Of a stretch of 64,000 bases of DNA, positions 7,433 through 16,341 are shown piece by piece (the first letter of the stretch is position 1; every line of letters begins with the position of its first letter). Below the pieces are notes generated by a model. The model searched no databases. It was not told where the DNA came from and saw nothing but the letters and a program-made list of their open reading frames with translations. Origin of the DNA: Acidobacteriaceae bacterium (GTDB lineage: Bacteria; Acidobacteriota; Terriglobia; Terriglobales; Acidobacteriaceae). The translations under genes were made by a program, and so were the position numbers. The DNA lies in contig PKXU01000094.1 of NCBI GenBank assembly GCA_003132445.1, positions 1 through 64,000 on the forward strand, in the 5' to 3' direction.

Positions 7433-9061
7433 TTACTTCCCCGACCCCAGAATTTCCCGGGTCTCGACTTGCGCTACTTCCGGATAGACTGCGCCTTTGC
7501 GCCGCCGCAGGTCTCCTGGCAGTTCCGATCGCAGAAGCCATAGCCCGGCAGCTACGGCGGCCGCCCACGTTACCGACACCATCGCCAGTTGCGTCAGATC
7601 CGCGACGCGGCTGCCATGGCCGAAAGTGGTGAAGGGCACAACCTTCGCCACTTCGAAGCTGATCCCTCCCGCGATAGTCGCGACCACCGCGGCCTTTCCG
7701 AGTTCTTCCCATCGCATCTCGCCCAGCGAAACCAGTTTCCGGTAATGCAGCAGAAAGGCCAGCGCCAGCAGATTCACGCCAATCCCAGTATCCGAAGCCC
7801 ACGCCAGTCCCACCACGCCGAACGTGTGAAACAAAATTCTGTACATCGGCAACGAAGCGATCGTTATCACGCTGACCGCCGCCATGGGCGTGAACGTATC
7901 CCCGGCTGCATAAAACGCGCGCGCGTAAAGTCCCTGCGCCGACCACAGCGCCAGAGAAAGCGAGAACCAGAAAAAATAGACCGCGCTGGTCTGCGAATCG
8001 GCGAAAAGAAATTTTCCCCGGCGATACACCAGATCGATCAGCGGAAGCGCCGCCGCCATCATCCATGCGCTGGCCAGCAAAGATGCGGCCGCCACGCGAT
8101 AGACCGAATCGTTCACCGTCCCGGCAAATTCCTTCAGCCGCTTCTCGTTGAACAACCGCGCAAAAAACGGCAGCGAAGCCTGCCCGGTCGCCTGCCCTAA
8201 TACGGCAATCGGCACCGCGAACAATCGCTTGGCGAAGGTAAGTCGCGTGATGTCGCCAACGCCATTGGATGCGTAATGCCGGAGAATCCAGTCATCCGCC
8301 GTCACCAGCGACACTCCTAACATCAACGGCACCGACAATTTCACCCACTCGCGAAAAGCCGGATTCATCACATCAAACGATGGGCGGTAACCGGTGCCAA
8401 TGCGCGCCGCGCCAATCACGCTCGCCAGGAACGGACCGGCAATGCTCCCGATCAGCGCCCCATATGCCAGTGAAGCGATCCCGAAATGCCTCCCGCCAAT
8501 CACTCCGCCCAGAATGATAAACAGGTTGTAAATCAGTGGTCCGAACGCCGGGAAAAGAAATAGACGGTGCGAAAGCAGGACAGCCGAGACTACCCCACCC
8601 ACATAAAAGAAGATTTGCGCCGGCAGCAGAATCCGCGTCAGGTGGACGCATAACTCGATTTTGTCCGGCGAGAATCCCTTCACGAACCAGCGCACGAACT
8701 GCGGCGCGAAAATCTCCGTCGCGATCGTTCCCACGATCATTACGGCCGTCATGACTGTAATGATGATCGAAAACGTCTTCTGCGCGTCGGCGTCGCGTTT
8801 CTCAGCCAGAAATCTCGTATAGATGGAGATGAAGGTAATCGAAGCCGCGCCGCCGGCCACAATGTAGTTAAGAAAATCAGGCAGCGTGAAAGCTGCGACG
8901 TAAGCGTCCGTCGCCCCCCCCGCCCCATACTTCCACGCAATATAAGCGTCGCGCGCGTATCCGATCAGGCGCGACAACATCACTGCTGAAATCAGCAGCA
9001 CGGTCGCCGAGAAGACCGTGTGCTGGTGCGACGGCTGAAAAAAACGAGGCAGTTTCTTCAT
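7433..9061 (-). CDS. murJ: Lipid II flippase MurJ (MviN)
   Basis: A 542-residue polytopic membrane protein of the MOP superfamily that flips lipid II across the cytoplasmic membrane for peptidoglycan synthesis. The N-terminal part (SRLIGYARDAYIAWKYGAG, then TDAYVAAFTLPDFL) is the characteristic MurJ signature, with the conserved early Arg and Asp residues of the substrate cavity. About 14 hydrophobic segments are spread over the length, and the size is typical. The ATG at 9061 gives the expected MKKLPRFFQ start, although the ribosome site is weak. It lies between a vWA-like gene upstream and cysteine dioxygenase downstream on the same strand. Confidence 0.95.
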   Translation of the reverse strand: MKKLPRFFQPSHQHTVFSATVLLISAVMLSRLIGYARDAYIAWKYGAGGATDAYVAAFTLPDFLNYIVAGGAASITFISIYTRFLAEKRDADAQKTFSIIITVMTAVMIVGTIATEIFAPQFVRWFVKGFSPDKIELCVHLTRILLPAQIFFYVGGVVSAVLLSHRLFLFPAFGPLIYNLFIILGGVIGGRHFGIASLAYGALIGSIAGPFLASVIGAARIGTGYRPSFDVMNPAFREWVKLSVPLMLGVSLVTADDWILRHYASNGVGDITRLTFAKRLFAVPIAVLGQATGQASLPFFARLFNEKRLKEFAGTVNDSVYRVAAASLLASAWMMAAALPLIDLVYRRGKFLFADSQTSAVYFFWFSLSLALWSAQGLYARAFYAAGDTFTPMAAVSVITIASLPMYRILFHTFGVVGLAWASDTGIGVNLLALAFLLHYRKLVSLGEMRWEELGKAAVVATIAGGISFEVAKVVPFTTFGHGSRVADLTQLAMVSVTWAAAVAAGLWLLRSELPGDLRRRKGAVYPEVAQVETREILGSGK

Positions 9062-9123
9062 TGAGACCCGATCGGAACGCTCAATCTTATCGGAATCTCA
9101 AGGGATCAGACACTATTCCGGTA

Positions 9124-10074
9124 CTATTCCGGAGGCGGCGAAACCCAAACTCTATCTGCCGATACCAGATCCACATTCTTCACTTCCGTCCTCAGCCTGA
9201 CCTGTACAAATCCCGCTTTTTTCGGCGGTTTGGCAAGGAAGCTCAGGAAGTACTGATGTCCCAGACGATTCCCCAGATCTTTGAGATAAGGCGCAAATGA
9301 CACAGGTGGCCCGTTGAATCCGATGTAATAGGCTTCGCCCCCGGTTTTATCCGCAAGCTGCGCCAGATAAAGCTGGCCCCAATAAGTCTGCCAGTAGCTA
9401 TGGCCAAAGTGGCCTTCGCCTGGCGTATAGATCGCTGAGACGAGGACGCCGGCGCGCACGGAATCGTCGATTGCGTTTTGCAGATACGGATCGAGCAGAT
9501 CTCCGGTGCCGTAGTAGCGATCGATTCCGTCGGAGGCCATTAATACCTCGCGGCGGGCGTCGCTCGCCGGCCAGCGTTTAATCAAATCGATGAGAGAAAA
9601 GTACGGGCTGCCATTGATTCCGCTCATTCCCATGGGAAGGCGCAATGCTTTCGCTGCCTGGGCATGGTCGCTGGTAGGGTTCTGCTCAATTTTGGCGATG
9701 CCATTCTGCATGTAGGCGATTCCGATCTTGGTGGTTGCAGGCTGTGAGTCGATAAACTTCCGAAGATCCTGCAACTGCGGCCCCAGGCTGGCATTGGAAC
9801 CATCGTCCAGCATGATCATCAGTTCGAGGGCGGCATGATCTCCGAGCGCAGGAATCCATTCCGTCACTGTATCGCGATCCTTGCCCTCAAACACCATGAC
9901 ATCCTCGCGGTTCACATTGGCTGCATCGGAACCATGATGAGGTTCAACCGTTACCACGAGGTGCGCGGGAACTCCGTTGGCGGCTGCAGCCTGCTGGGCA
10001 GCAAGCTGCGGAACTCCGCACAAGCAGATTGCAAAGGCTAAAACCGAGCTAGGTAATACGTGAAATCGATTCAT
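9124..10074 (-). CDS. Secreted vWA-like protein (Acidobacteria type)
   Basis: 316 residues with a signal peptide (MNRFHVLPSSVLAFAICLCG to about residue 26, ending AAQQ), so exported. The mature part begins with a beta-sandwich segment ending NREDVMVFEGKDRD and continues into a von Willebrand A-like domain with LELMIMLDDGSNASLG, a slightly degenerate MIDAS loop (D-x-S without the usual final Ser). This architecture is typical of vWFA-related proteins that are abundant in Acidobacteria; their ligand is unknown. GAAAGGA lies six bases before the ATG at 10074, which favours it over an ATG at 10080 and over a longer reading to 10146. Confidence 0.8.
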   Translation of the reverse strand: MNRFHVLPSSVLAFAICLCGVPQLAAQQAAAANGVPAHLVVTVEPHHGSDAANVNREDVMVFEGKDRDTVTEWIPALGDHAALELMIMLDDGSNASLGPQLQDLRKFIDSQPATTKIGIAYMQNGIAKIEQNPTSDHAQAAKALRLPMGMSGINGSPYFSLIDLIKRWPASDARREVLMASDGIDRYYGTGDLLDPYLQNAIDDSVRAGVLVSAIYTPGEGHFGHSYWQTYWGQLYLAQLADKTGGEAYYIGFNGPPVSFAPYLKDLGNRLGHQYFLSFLAKPPKKAGFVQVRLRTEVKNVDLVSADRVWVSPPPE

Positions 10075-10146
10075 AAACATTCCTTTCAAGACAAGACATA
10101 GCAGGAAAACAGATGTGGCGCTCACTGCGGCTTTAGAGCGTCTCAA

Positions 10147-10330
10147 TGACTTGCATCATCCCCGAGCGGAGCCGCTTCTCAGGCGGAGAGAAGAATCGCG
10201 TGAGCAGAGTGACGTCCAGGCCGTCCAAACCTGTTTACTGTAGATGTCTTTATTTTAGATGTCCTGGACGTGCAAAAGGTGGGACAGTGAATCCACACGG
10301 GCCGGGAGTCCGAGGTCTGATGTCCGATGT
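10147..10330. repeat. Spacer with repeated GTCCRNG/GATGTC words
   Basis: Contains TTAGATGTCCTGGACG and, near 10305-10335, repeats of the word GTC(C/T)GANGTCT (GTCCGAGGTCTGATGTCCGA). It belongs to the short-word repeat spacers found across the window. No gene is seen. Confidence 0.5.
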
Positions 10331-12625
10331 CTAACGAACGCCTCGCAGCCATTTTCGGAGGAGGTAGTATTCGTTGATGGGACGGTCGTCGGTAAGGGAA
10401 GGCGTCGTAGGGGACTGCTGAATCATGGCCTCGATTGGAATTTCGCCTTCCAGCAAGCTGTTGAAAGCCGACAAAACAGCCTGATCGCGCCCCGTCGGGG
10501 ACGCCCATTCCGTGAGATCGATTACTGCGGCCGGGGGTAGTCTTCGTTGCAGATCTTCACCGCTCATCTTGTGCAGAGGTTGTTCGCTGGCCAGGAAATG
10601 GAAACCCCATCGCGTGCCCACGATGCTTGGCCAGCGGAAGACACGGACGTAAGGGAACGAGTTGTGCAGAGATCGTGCCACGGCGGCTAAATCCTCTTTA
10701 TCGCCGTAGGGAAGCCATTGCGCCAGAATGCCGCTTGGTTTCAGACGCTTGCGGGCTGCCGCGTAGAACTCTTCTGAATACAGCATGCTTGATCCTGCAG
10801 CCTGGACTGGCGGCGGAGGGTCAATCGTGATCAAGTCATATTGCTGTTGGTTGCGCTCCAGATAGCGCCGGCCGTCGTCGATTACCACGTGCGCGTTCGG
10901 CAATCGCAGAAGCTCCGGACCATCGCTGTGAAAGTAGCCGAAAAGTTTCGGCACGCTGGGCACCAGTTCCACAGCAGTGGCATCGATGTTCCAGCTGAGC
11001 AGCGAGCGGAAGGTAGTTCCCATGCCAAAACAGATATCGAGCGCATTCTGTGGCGGGCGGTCAAGGAACGCCAGCGGCAGGTGCGCCATCACCTTAGTGA
11101 TCGGCGATAGCGTCGTCATGCCATACCCATTCACCAGTAGCTGTTTCTCCATCCCGCTGCCGGCGGCGATGACGGTGGCCGTCGGATCGCGCAGCACCTG
11201 CCGATGCGGATACGATTCGTCGTAGCCCTTGCCACTGAGAATCAGCAGCGCTCCCAATGGCAGCAGCGCATAAGCCCCTACCCGTGCAAGCGAGCTAACC
11301 CGCGCCCCCGGTAGCAACGGCCGCAGGCCTACGATCAGCCAAGGGAAGGCCAGTATGATCAGTGCCCAGCGTTCGCTCAGGTAGGGCAACAGGCAAAATC
11401 CCGCCAGCAGAGGTCCCAGCAGGCATCCCAGAACATTGATCGCGTACGCACTTCCCGCGCGGCCGGGGTCTCCGCCGGAACGGCGGTCTACCAGCATCGG
11501 AGTAAGAAAGCCCAGCAGGCCGGTGAATCCGGCAATGCCCAGGATAACTCTTGGTACGTGACGCAGCTCGATACTGGGGCTCGATGTGACCAGTGGAAAC
11601 AGGGCCGAGAGCCCCAAGAGCATCCACAGCAGCGGGCTTTCCTGCCGGTATTTTTCCTGTCGACGCGCATCTTGTCGAGTCGCTTCTTGTTGATCTCCCC
11701 TAGCGCTCCAGTTTCGGTAGACGGCGGAGCCGACGAAGGTGGCGCTGAGATATATCGCCAGAATCAAAGCGAAGGCATAGACCACGGTTCCCAGGTAGGG
11801 AGTAAATTGTCGCACCCACACCACTTCCATACCCATGCTGGTGAGCCCAGTCAGGAAAAGGAGCAAGAGCAGCGAGCTTCCTTGCGTTCCGCTGCGCGCC
11901 GGTAATTCCGAGAGAGTGGCATCGGTCACTTCAACCCGCTTAACCCGGCTTGCGAGCATCAATACCGCAAGAGCAATCAGAGAGTTACAAAGAGTCCCAA
12001 AACTCAGCGTCCCGCGGAAGCCCAGCAACTCAATCAGAAACAGCGGCAGGATTGTCCCGGCCACCGCGCCCATCACGTTGGCCATGTAGAGATAACTGAA
12101 CGAGCGCGTGGCCTCCCGAGGCAAGGTTTGCCCAATAGCACGCATCGCGACAGGAATTGTCGCGCCCATCAGAGCGCACCACGGAATCATGGTGCAGCCT
12201 ACCCACAGGCCCGCAATCGAGTAATACCCCCACGAAGAGGACACGCCCATGCTTTGCAGAATGCGGCGGCCCCAGGAAAGTTCGTAGGGAACCGCAATTG
12301 CCGATATTCCTATCAGTAACTCAATGATTGCGTAAAAACGAAGAGCGAAGAAATCTGTTCCGCGAGTTCGCAGCCATTTGCCGCTTCCCCATGATCCCAG
12401 CCCCATCCCTGCCATAAACACGGAAAGAACAATTGAGACCATCGCCGTGGTAACGCCAAACTGCGCCATCGACAAGCGCAGCCACACCAGCTCGTACAAC
12501 ACGCTACAGAAGCCGGAAATAAAGAAGAAGACGAAATACCAGTTCATAGAGCGGCCTTTTGGAACTGAGACGCTCGCCGGCGGCGACTGAGGTTGGACAA
12601 CTAAAGTTTCCGGCGTGAGGTCCAT
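10331..12625 (-). CDS. Membrane protein fused to a spermidine-synthase-like methyltransferase fold
   Basis: About 764 residues. The N-terminal 500 residues carry many membrane segments beginning WYFVFFFISGFCSVLYELVW, typical of the fused permease/spermidine synthase family. The C-terminal 240 residues form a Rossmann domain: ICFGMGTTFRSLL is the nucleotide-binding loop, ATAVELVPSVP the acidic strand end, VVIDDGRRYLE and DLITIDPPPP the following strands. Real spermidine synthases also need a putrescine-binding Asp pair that I cannot confirm. No speD is nearby, so polyamine synthesis is not established. The start at 12625 (MDLTPETL) was chosen because the upstream codons look non-coding; 12547 is an alternative. 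The neighbour at 12815 is divergent. Confidence 0.78.
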   Translation of the reverse strand: MDLTPETLVVQPQSPPASVSVPKGRSMNWYFVFFFISGFCSVLYELVWLRLSMAQFGVTTAMVSIVLSVFMAGMGLGSWGSGKWLRTRGTDFFALRFYAIIELLIGISAIAVPYELSWGRRILQSMGVSSSWGYYSIAGLWVGCTMIPWCALMGATIPVAMRAIGQTLPREATRSFSYLYMANVMGAVAGTILPLFLIELLGFRGTLSFGTLCNSLIALAVLMLASRVKRVEVTDATLSELPARSGTQGSSLLLLLFLTGLTSMGMEVVWVRQFTPYLGTVVYAFALILAIYLSATFVGSAVYRNWSARGDQQEATRQDARRQEKYRQESPLLWMLLGLSALFPLVTSSPSIELRHVPRVILGIAGFTGLLGFLTPMLVDRRSGGDPGRAGSAYAINVLGCLLGPLLAGFCLLPYLSERWALIILAFPWLIVGLRPLLPGARVSSLARVGAYALLPLGALLILSGKGYDESYPHRQVLRDPTATVIAAGSGMEKQLLVNGYGMTTLSPITKVMAHLPLAFLDRPPQNALDICFGMGTTFRSLLSWNIDATAVELVPSVPKLFGYFHSDGPELLRLPNAHVVIDDGRRYLERNQQQYDLITIDPPPPVQAAGSSMLYSEEFYAAARKRLKPSGILAQWLPYGDKEDLAAVARSLHNSFPYVRVFRWPSIVGTRWGFHFLASEQPLHKMSGEDLQRRLPPAAVIDLTEWASPTGRDQAVLSAFNSLLEGEIPIEAMIQQSPTTPSLTDDRPINEYYLLRKWLRGVR

Positions 12626-12814
12626 CTGAGCATAACGAAAGGGATTTCCACAAGTTACTTCTGGAATTGATGAAGGCTTGCAACCCTTTCCCCATAAACG
12701 ACTTCTCGGATGATTCTCGTTTGAGTTTCGGTTGATCGCCAATGCATTGCCGCCACCGCACGGTCGAGGCAATCTGAGCGTGCGAAGAAGGTAAAAACTT
12801 GAGGAGGCGACCGA

Positions 12815-13627
12815 ATGGCGATATCAAATCAATCGATCATTTCCCAAACTGCTTCTAAATCTTGTTCTCAATTAGTGCGTGAGAGCCTGAAGCCGTGCCC
12901 GGTTCCTGTTAACGATAAAAGTGCGCTTATAAACAAAGCCCCGAAGTTGCACGGCAAGCAGCCGAGTGCCGAGATGCTACGTGTCCAGCAAAGCTGGGTC
13001 GCGTCCGCGGAACGACGCGCGTTGCTGTGGCTGGCTACGCGTACTCCTCGTGGCATCACACCAGACCATTTGACGGGTTTTGGCTTTGCGGCGCAGATAA
13101 GCGCTGGAGCCTGTTATGCCCTCGCTCGCTACAATCGCTTCGCGCTACTCGGCGTGATTCTCTGTCTCGCCCTCAACTGGCTCGGCGACTCCCTCGACGG
13201 CACGCTTGCCCGCGTGCGCCAGCGTCAGCGGCCGCGCTACGGTTTCTACGTTGACCACATGGTCGACAGCTTTGGCGCGCTGGCATTGATGGGCGGGCTC
13301 GCCGAGTCGGGATTCATGCATCCCTCGATCGCTATTGGATTGCTCATCGCTTTCCTCATGCTTTCAATTCAGTCCTATCTGGCGACGTATTCCCTGGGGG
13401 AATTTCACCTCTCATTCTGGCGTTTCGGCCCAACTGAACTGCGCATCCTCCTCTCCATCGGAAACGTCGCCCTGTTCTGGAAGCCTGTGGTGCATCTTTT
13501 CAATCGACGCTACCAGCTGTTCGACATCGGAGGAGCAATTGGCCTGGCAGGCATGGGATTGATGGTCATCGGCTTCACGTTGCAAAACACCATCCGGCTC
13601 TATGACAAGGAAAGAATTCCGCAATGA
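12815..13627 (+). CDS. CDP-alcohol phosphatidyltransferase family protein
   Basis: 270 residues with about six membrane segments. The catalytic CDP-alcohol phosphotransferase motif is complete: D-x2-D-G-x2-A-R-x9-G-x3-D-x3-D, in GDSLDGTLAR followed by GFYVDHMVD. The enzyme would transfer a phosphoalcohol from a CDP-activated donor to an alcohol acceptor in membrane lipid synthesis; the acceptor cannot be told from sequence. The N-terminus has a 45-residue soluble extension. The stop overlaps the start of the GtrA gene (ATGA), so the two are coupled and may work together on lipid-linked sugar or phosphoalcohol export. Confidence 0.87.
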   Translation: MAISNQSIISQTASKSCSQLVRESLKPCPVPVNDKSALINKAPKLHGKQPSAEMLRVQQSWVASAERRALLWLATRTPRGITPDHLTGFGFAAQISAGACYALARYNRFALLGVILCLALNWLGDSLDGTLARVRQRQRPRYGFYVDHMVDSFGALALMGGLAESGFMHPSIAIGLLIAFLMLSIQSYLATYSLGEFHLSFWRFGPTELRILLSIGNVALFWKPVVHLFNRRYQLFDIGGAIGLAGMGLMVIGFTLQNTIRLYDKERIPQ

Positions 13628-14253
13628 CGATGACCTTGGGGCCGAAACTTGCTTCGACTGAAGCACATTCTTCAATCGAAGTTCATTCTTCAACCAAAGT
13701 TCAGGAGCAAGACGAGCCAGCACTTTCCATGTTCGTCAGATGGATCAAATTCAATCTGGTCGGCGGAATGGGAATTATTGTGCAGTTCGCGATGCTGTTC
13801 GTTCTGAAAAGCCTGCTGCATTTCGGTTATCTGGCGGCAACCGCAATGGCGGTCGAAGTCGCAGTCGTTCACAACTTCCTGTGGCACGAACAGTTCACTT
13901 GGGCCGATCGGACGAAAAAGATCGACCGGACGAAAAAGATACGAAGCGAACTTTTGCGAAATGAACTCAGTCGAACGGACCGAATCCAAACAGAATTCAA
14001 ATGCACCAGCCCGCTACGCGATCGATTCCGACACAGCAATTCGATGTCCCGGCTCGTCCGCTTCCACCTCACCAACGGATCCATCTCCATCGCCGGTAAT
14101 CTGGCGGTCATGCAATGGATGGTTGGCCACATGCGCATGAACTATCTCTTGGCGAATGCTATCGCAATTGCCTTGTGCTCTTTGGCGAATTTCTTTCTGA
14201 GCGATGCCTGGGTATTCAAGAAGAGCGGCCTCAATCGATCGCAGCGCTGCTAA
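13624..14253 (+). CDS. GtrA family membrane protein
   Basis: 209 residues with four membrane segments of the GtrA/flippase-like family: RWIKFNLVGGMGIIVQFA, the conserved HNFLWHEQFTW, and later NFFLSDAWVFKK. GtrA proteins are thought to help flip polyprenyl-phosphate sugars for O-antigen or wall glycosylation. A hydrophilic insert of about 40 residues, containing repeated DRTKKI, separates the second and third segments and is longer than usual. Translation is coupled to the upstream phosphatidyltransferase gene by a four-base overlap. Confidence 0.85.
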   Translation: MTMTLGPKLASTEAHSSIEVHSSTKVQEQDEPALSMFVRWIKFNLVGGMGIIVQFAMLFVLKSLLHFGYLAATAMAVEVAVVHNFLWHEQFTWADRTKKIDRTKKIRSELLRNELSRTDRIQTEFKCTSPLRDRFRHSNSMSRLVRFHLTNGSISIAGNLAVMQWMVGHMRMNYLLANAIAIALCSLANFFLSDAWVFKKSGLNRSQRC

Positions 14254-14395
14254 CTGGCTTCGTGAGCCGTGCACTGAATTCGTGATACTAATTCTGGAAC
14301 TTGTCACTGAGTGCAATCGCAATTCTGAAGCTACTGCATAGGCCCGCCGGAGCTATATGCTGTGAGTGCTCGCGACCCCTCGTTTCCGATAGCGA

Positions 14396-15151
14396 CTACC
14401 TTGAGTAGACTCCCGGCCCCAGTCCGGCGCCATAGTATTCCGAAACTGCTGTCTTCTCCTGCGCCGTCAGCTGCCGGGCGATACTACGCATGCGAACGTT
14501 AATATCGTTGCTGCGATACCCATTCGCAAAATGCTCCAGCTGGTCCTGCAAATAACTTTCGTTCTGGATGGCGAGGAGCGGAGCTCCGTTTACGTAGCTT
14601 ACTGGACCATGGCACGACTGGCATGGCGGTATGCCGCGCTGGCCATCTCCGAAAAGAATGAGGCGGATGGCAATTGTGGCGAGCGAAGGGTCCTGCATGG
14701 TTTGGGGAAAAGATCGGCTGTCTTGCGGATCTCTGGCGGTGGGCAGCATGGAGTAGTACGCCGCTAAGTCCGCTGAGTCTCGCGTGGAGAGACCGGCGGC
14801 CTGAACTTGCATCACTGGAGAAATGCGCTTCCCGGAGCGAAAATCCTCCATCTGTTTCCAGAACGACAGCCGGTCCGCGCCGGCCAGGTTCGGGAACACC
14901 GGAACGGCGCTGAATCCTTCCTCGCCATGACAATGATTGCAGCGTCGGGCAAGGAGCAACCCGCGAAAGGGATCGCCGCTGGAGACAAGCGCAAGCGTTT
15001 CCCGTGTCCACGCAACGTTTGAGGGTATGCGGACCGGCGGTTCTTCACTGGGTTGCTGCGCGGACGAATCCCCTCTTAACCGCAGGAGCGGAATCGCAAG
15101 GAGAGCGAACATCGCTGCCAATGTCACGAGCCATCGAACTGGCGTTCGCAT
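14396..15151 (-). CDS. Dihaem cytochrome c
   Basis: 251 residues with an N-terminal membrane anchor or signal (TPVRWLVTLAAMFALLAIP) and two haem c sites, CNHCH at 71-75 and CQSCH at 177-181. The two similar class I domains (about 55-140 and 160-250) resemble the c4-type cytochromes that feed terminal oxidases. It would lie in the periplasm and carry electrons. The ATG at 15151 has GGAAGG in good position and lies 13 bases after the stop of the CuA protein gene, so both are one unit. No oxidase subunit I gene is in the window. Confidence 0.88.
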   Translation of the reverse strand: MRTPVRWLVTLAAMFALLAIPLLRLRGDSSAQQPSEEPPVRIPSNVAWTRETLALVSSGDPFRGLLLARRCNHCHGEEGFSAVPVFPNLAGADRLSFWKQMEDFRSGKRISPVMQVQAAGLSTRDSADLAAYYSMLPTARDPQDSRSFPQTMQDPSLATIAIRLILFGDGQRGIPPCQSCHGPVSYVNGAPLLAIQNESYLQDQLEHFANGYRSNDINVRMRSIARQLTAQEKTAVSEYYGAGLGPGVYSR

Positions 15152-15164
15152 GGGCGCCTTCCGA

Positions 15165-15686
15165 TTAACCTGGCCCACAAGTCCTCCTTTCGCCGGGACG
15201 CAAAGAAGAAAACTGATCTTGCGGAACCACATCCAACTGGCCTCTCATCGCATAGTGGCCCGCTCCGCAAAACTCATGACAGGGGATCTTGAACTCGCCC
15301 GTTTTGGAAAATGTGAAGCGAGCCTCGGTAACCGTTCCCGGCACGGCTTTGAGGCCGTAATCGGTGCCGAGAAAGCTCAGCATGTGCACGGCATCCGCGC
15401 TGGTAATTCGAAAACGAATGGGAACGCCTGCCGGGACAATGATGCATTGCGGCACGAAAACATATTGCTGCGCAATCATGCGTACTGTAAGAAAACCCTC
15501 CCGGTCCTGCGCCGCACCCAGATTGCTCTCTACGAATTCCCCACGCAGGTGCAATGTTGCAGGGTCGGGCCCGTTGCCACCGCCTAGAAGATGCCATACC
15601 GGCAAGCTCACTTCGTAGAAGCGGGTGGACAGAATTGACAATGCGACGAGCAGCATCACTGTAGCGAAGCCGATCTTCTTCTTCAT
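15165..15686 (-). CDS. CuA-domain protein (cytochrome oxidase subunit II-like)
   Basis: 173 residues, one N-terminal membrane helix (IGFATVMLLVALSILSTRFY), then a cupredoxin domain with the full CuA ligand set: His101 (AVHMLSF) and C136-H-E138-F-C140-x3-H144-x2-M147. One helix rather than two is like subunit II of ba3-type oxidases. It would accept electrons from cytochrome c and pass them to haem-copper subunit I. Subunit I is missing both upstream (655 bases without a real gene) and downstream; only a dihaem cytochrome c follows. The partner may be elsewhere in the genome, or the CuA protein may have another acceptor. Confidence 0.88.
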   Translation of the reverse strand: MKKKIGFATVMLLVALSILSTRFYEVSLPVWHLLGGGNGPDPATLHLRGEFVESNLGAAQDREGFLTVRMIAQQYVFVPQCIIVPAGVPIRFRITSADAVHMLSFLGTDYGLKAVPGTVTEARFTFSKTGEFKIPCHEFCGAGHYAMRGQLDVVPQDQFSSLRPGERRTCGPG

Positions 15687-16341
15687 TGCCAGAATCCAAT
15701 CGGGCGTAGGTGGTGGATGGTTCGCATCGAGCAGATCGCCGAACTATTCTAGTCTTAGCCGGCAGCGCGGTGGGTGACGTAACAGGTCCTCGACGCTCAT
15801 TGACCAAGAGAGCCTCAGCGAGACCGCCTCCACATGATTAAGCTGTAAATGGTCCACGCTGAGACGCAAAGCCACACACAAGACCCGCGGCCCTGCTCAC
15901 TGAACGCTTTTGAGGATCTTTGGAGCTGCGGTACCCGAACTCATAGATGAGTCCCCAACACAGACAAACAACAGTGCTTATCAGAAATTGAGAAAAATAG
16001 TCTCGCATGGCCACTTCTCCGAACGCCTGATCGTCGCCGCAATTGTAAAACTGGCACCAAGACTCGAAACCTCGCTCGTCGGCGGCAACGAGTGATTTGG
16101 CGATTTGCTTTCCTCTGACAGTCAATCGCTAAAAGACGAGGGGAAAATGTCTTCTGTCTATCGGGAAAGCAGTTCGATGCGAACGCCTGTCAGGATCAAA
16201 AACTTTGGCTATCGCTGAATCGCACTCTCTCCGCCTCTGGCAGGAAGCGAGTGCTGAGGCGTACCAAGCATGGCCCAGGCAAACTGAAGAAAACCGGAGA
16301 GGCCAAGAAAAGTTGCTAAGAAGACTTTCAGCCGTTCTTCA
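15687..16341. other. Long spacer upstream of the CuA gene
   Basis: 655 bases between the oxidoreductase stop (16342) and the CuA gene start. Apart from one weak small frame at 15838-16008 nothing protein-like is seen. No RNA gene was recognised. Confidence 0.5.
15838..16008 (-). CDS. Possible 56-residue membrane peptide
   Basis: A short frame starting MRDYFSQFLISTVVCLCWG with one hydrophobic segment, preceded by GGAGAAG eight bases before the ATG. The C-terminal half is basic and low in recognisable features. It could be a small membrane protein upstream of the CuA operon, but the frame also continues upstream without a start signal, and chance cannot be excluded. Confidence 0.25.
   Translation of the reverse strand: MRDYFSQFLISTVVCLCWGLIYEFGYRSSKDPQKRSVSRAAGLVCGFASQRGPFTA

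Noticed and set aside
7380-8066. Upstream extension of the cysteine dioxygenase frame
   Set aside because: The extension is antisense to murJ, and GGAGAG defines the ATG at 7379 that gives the family length.
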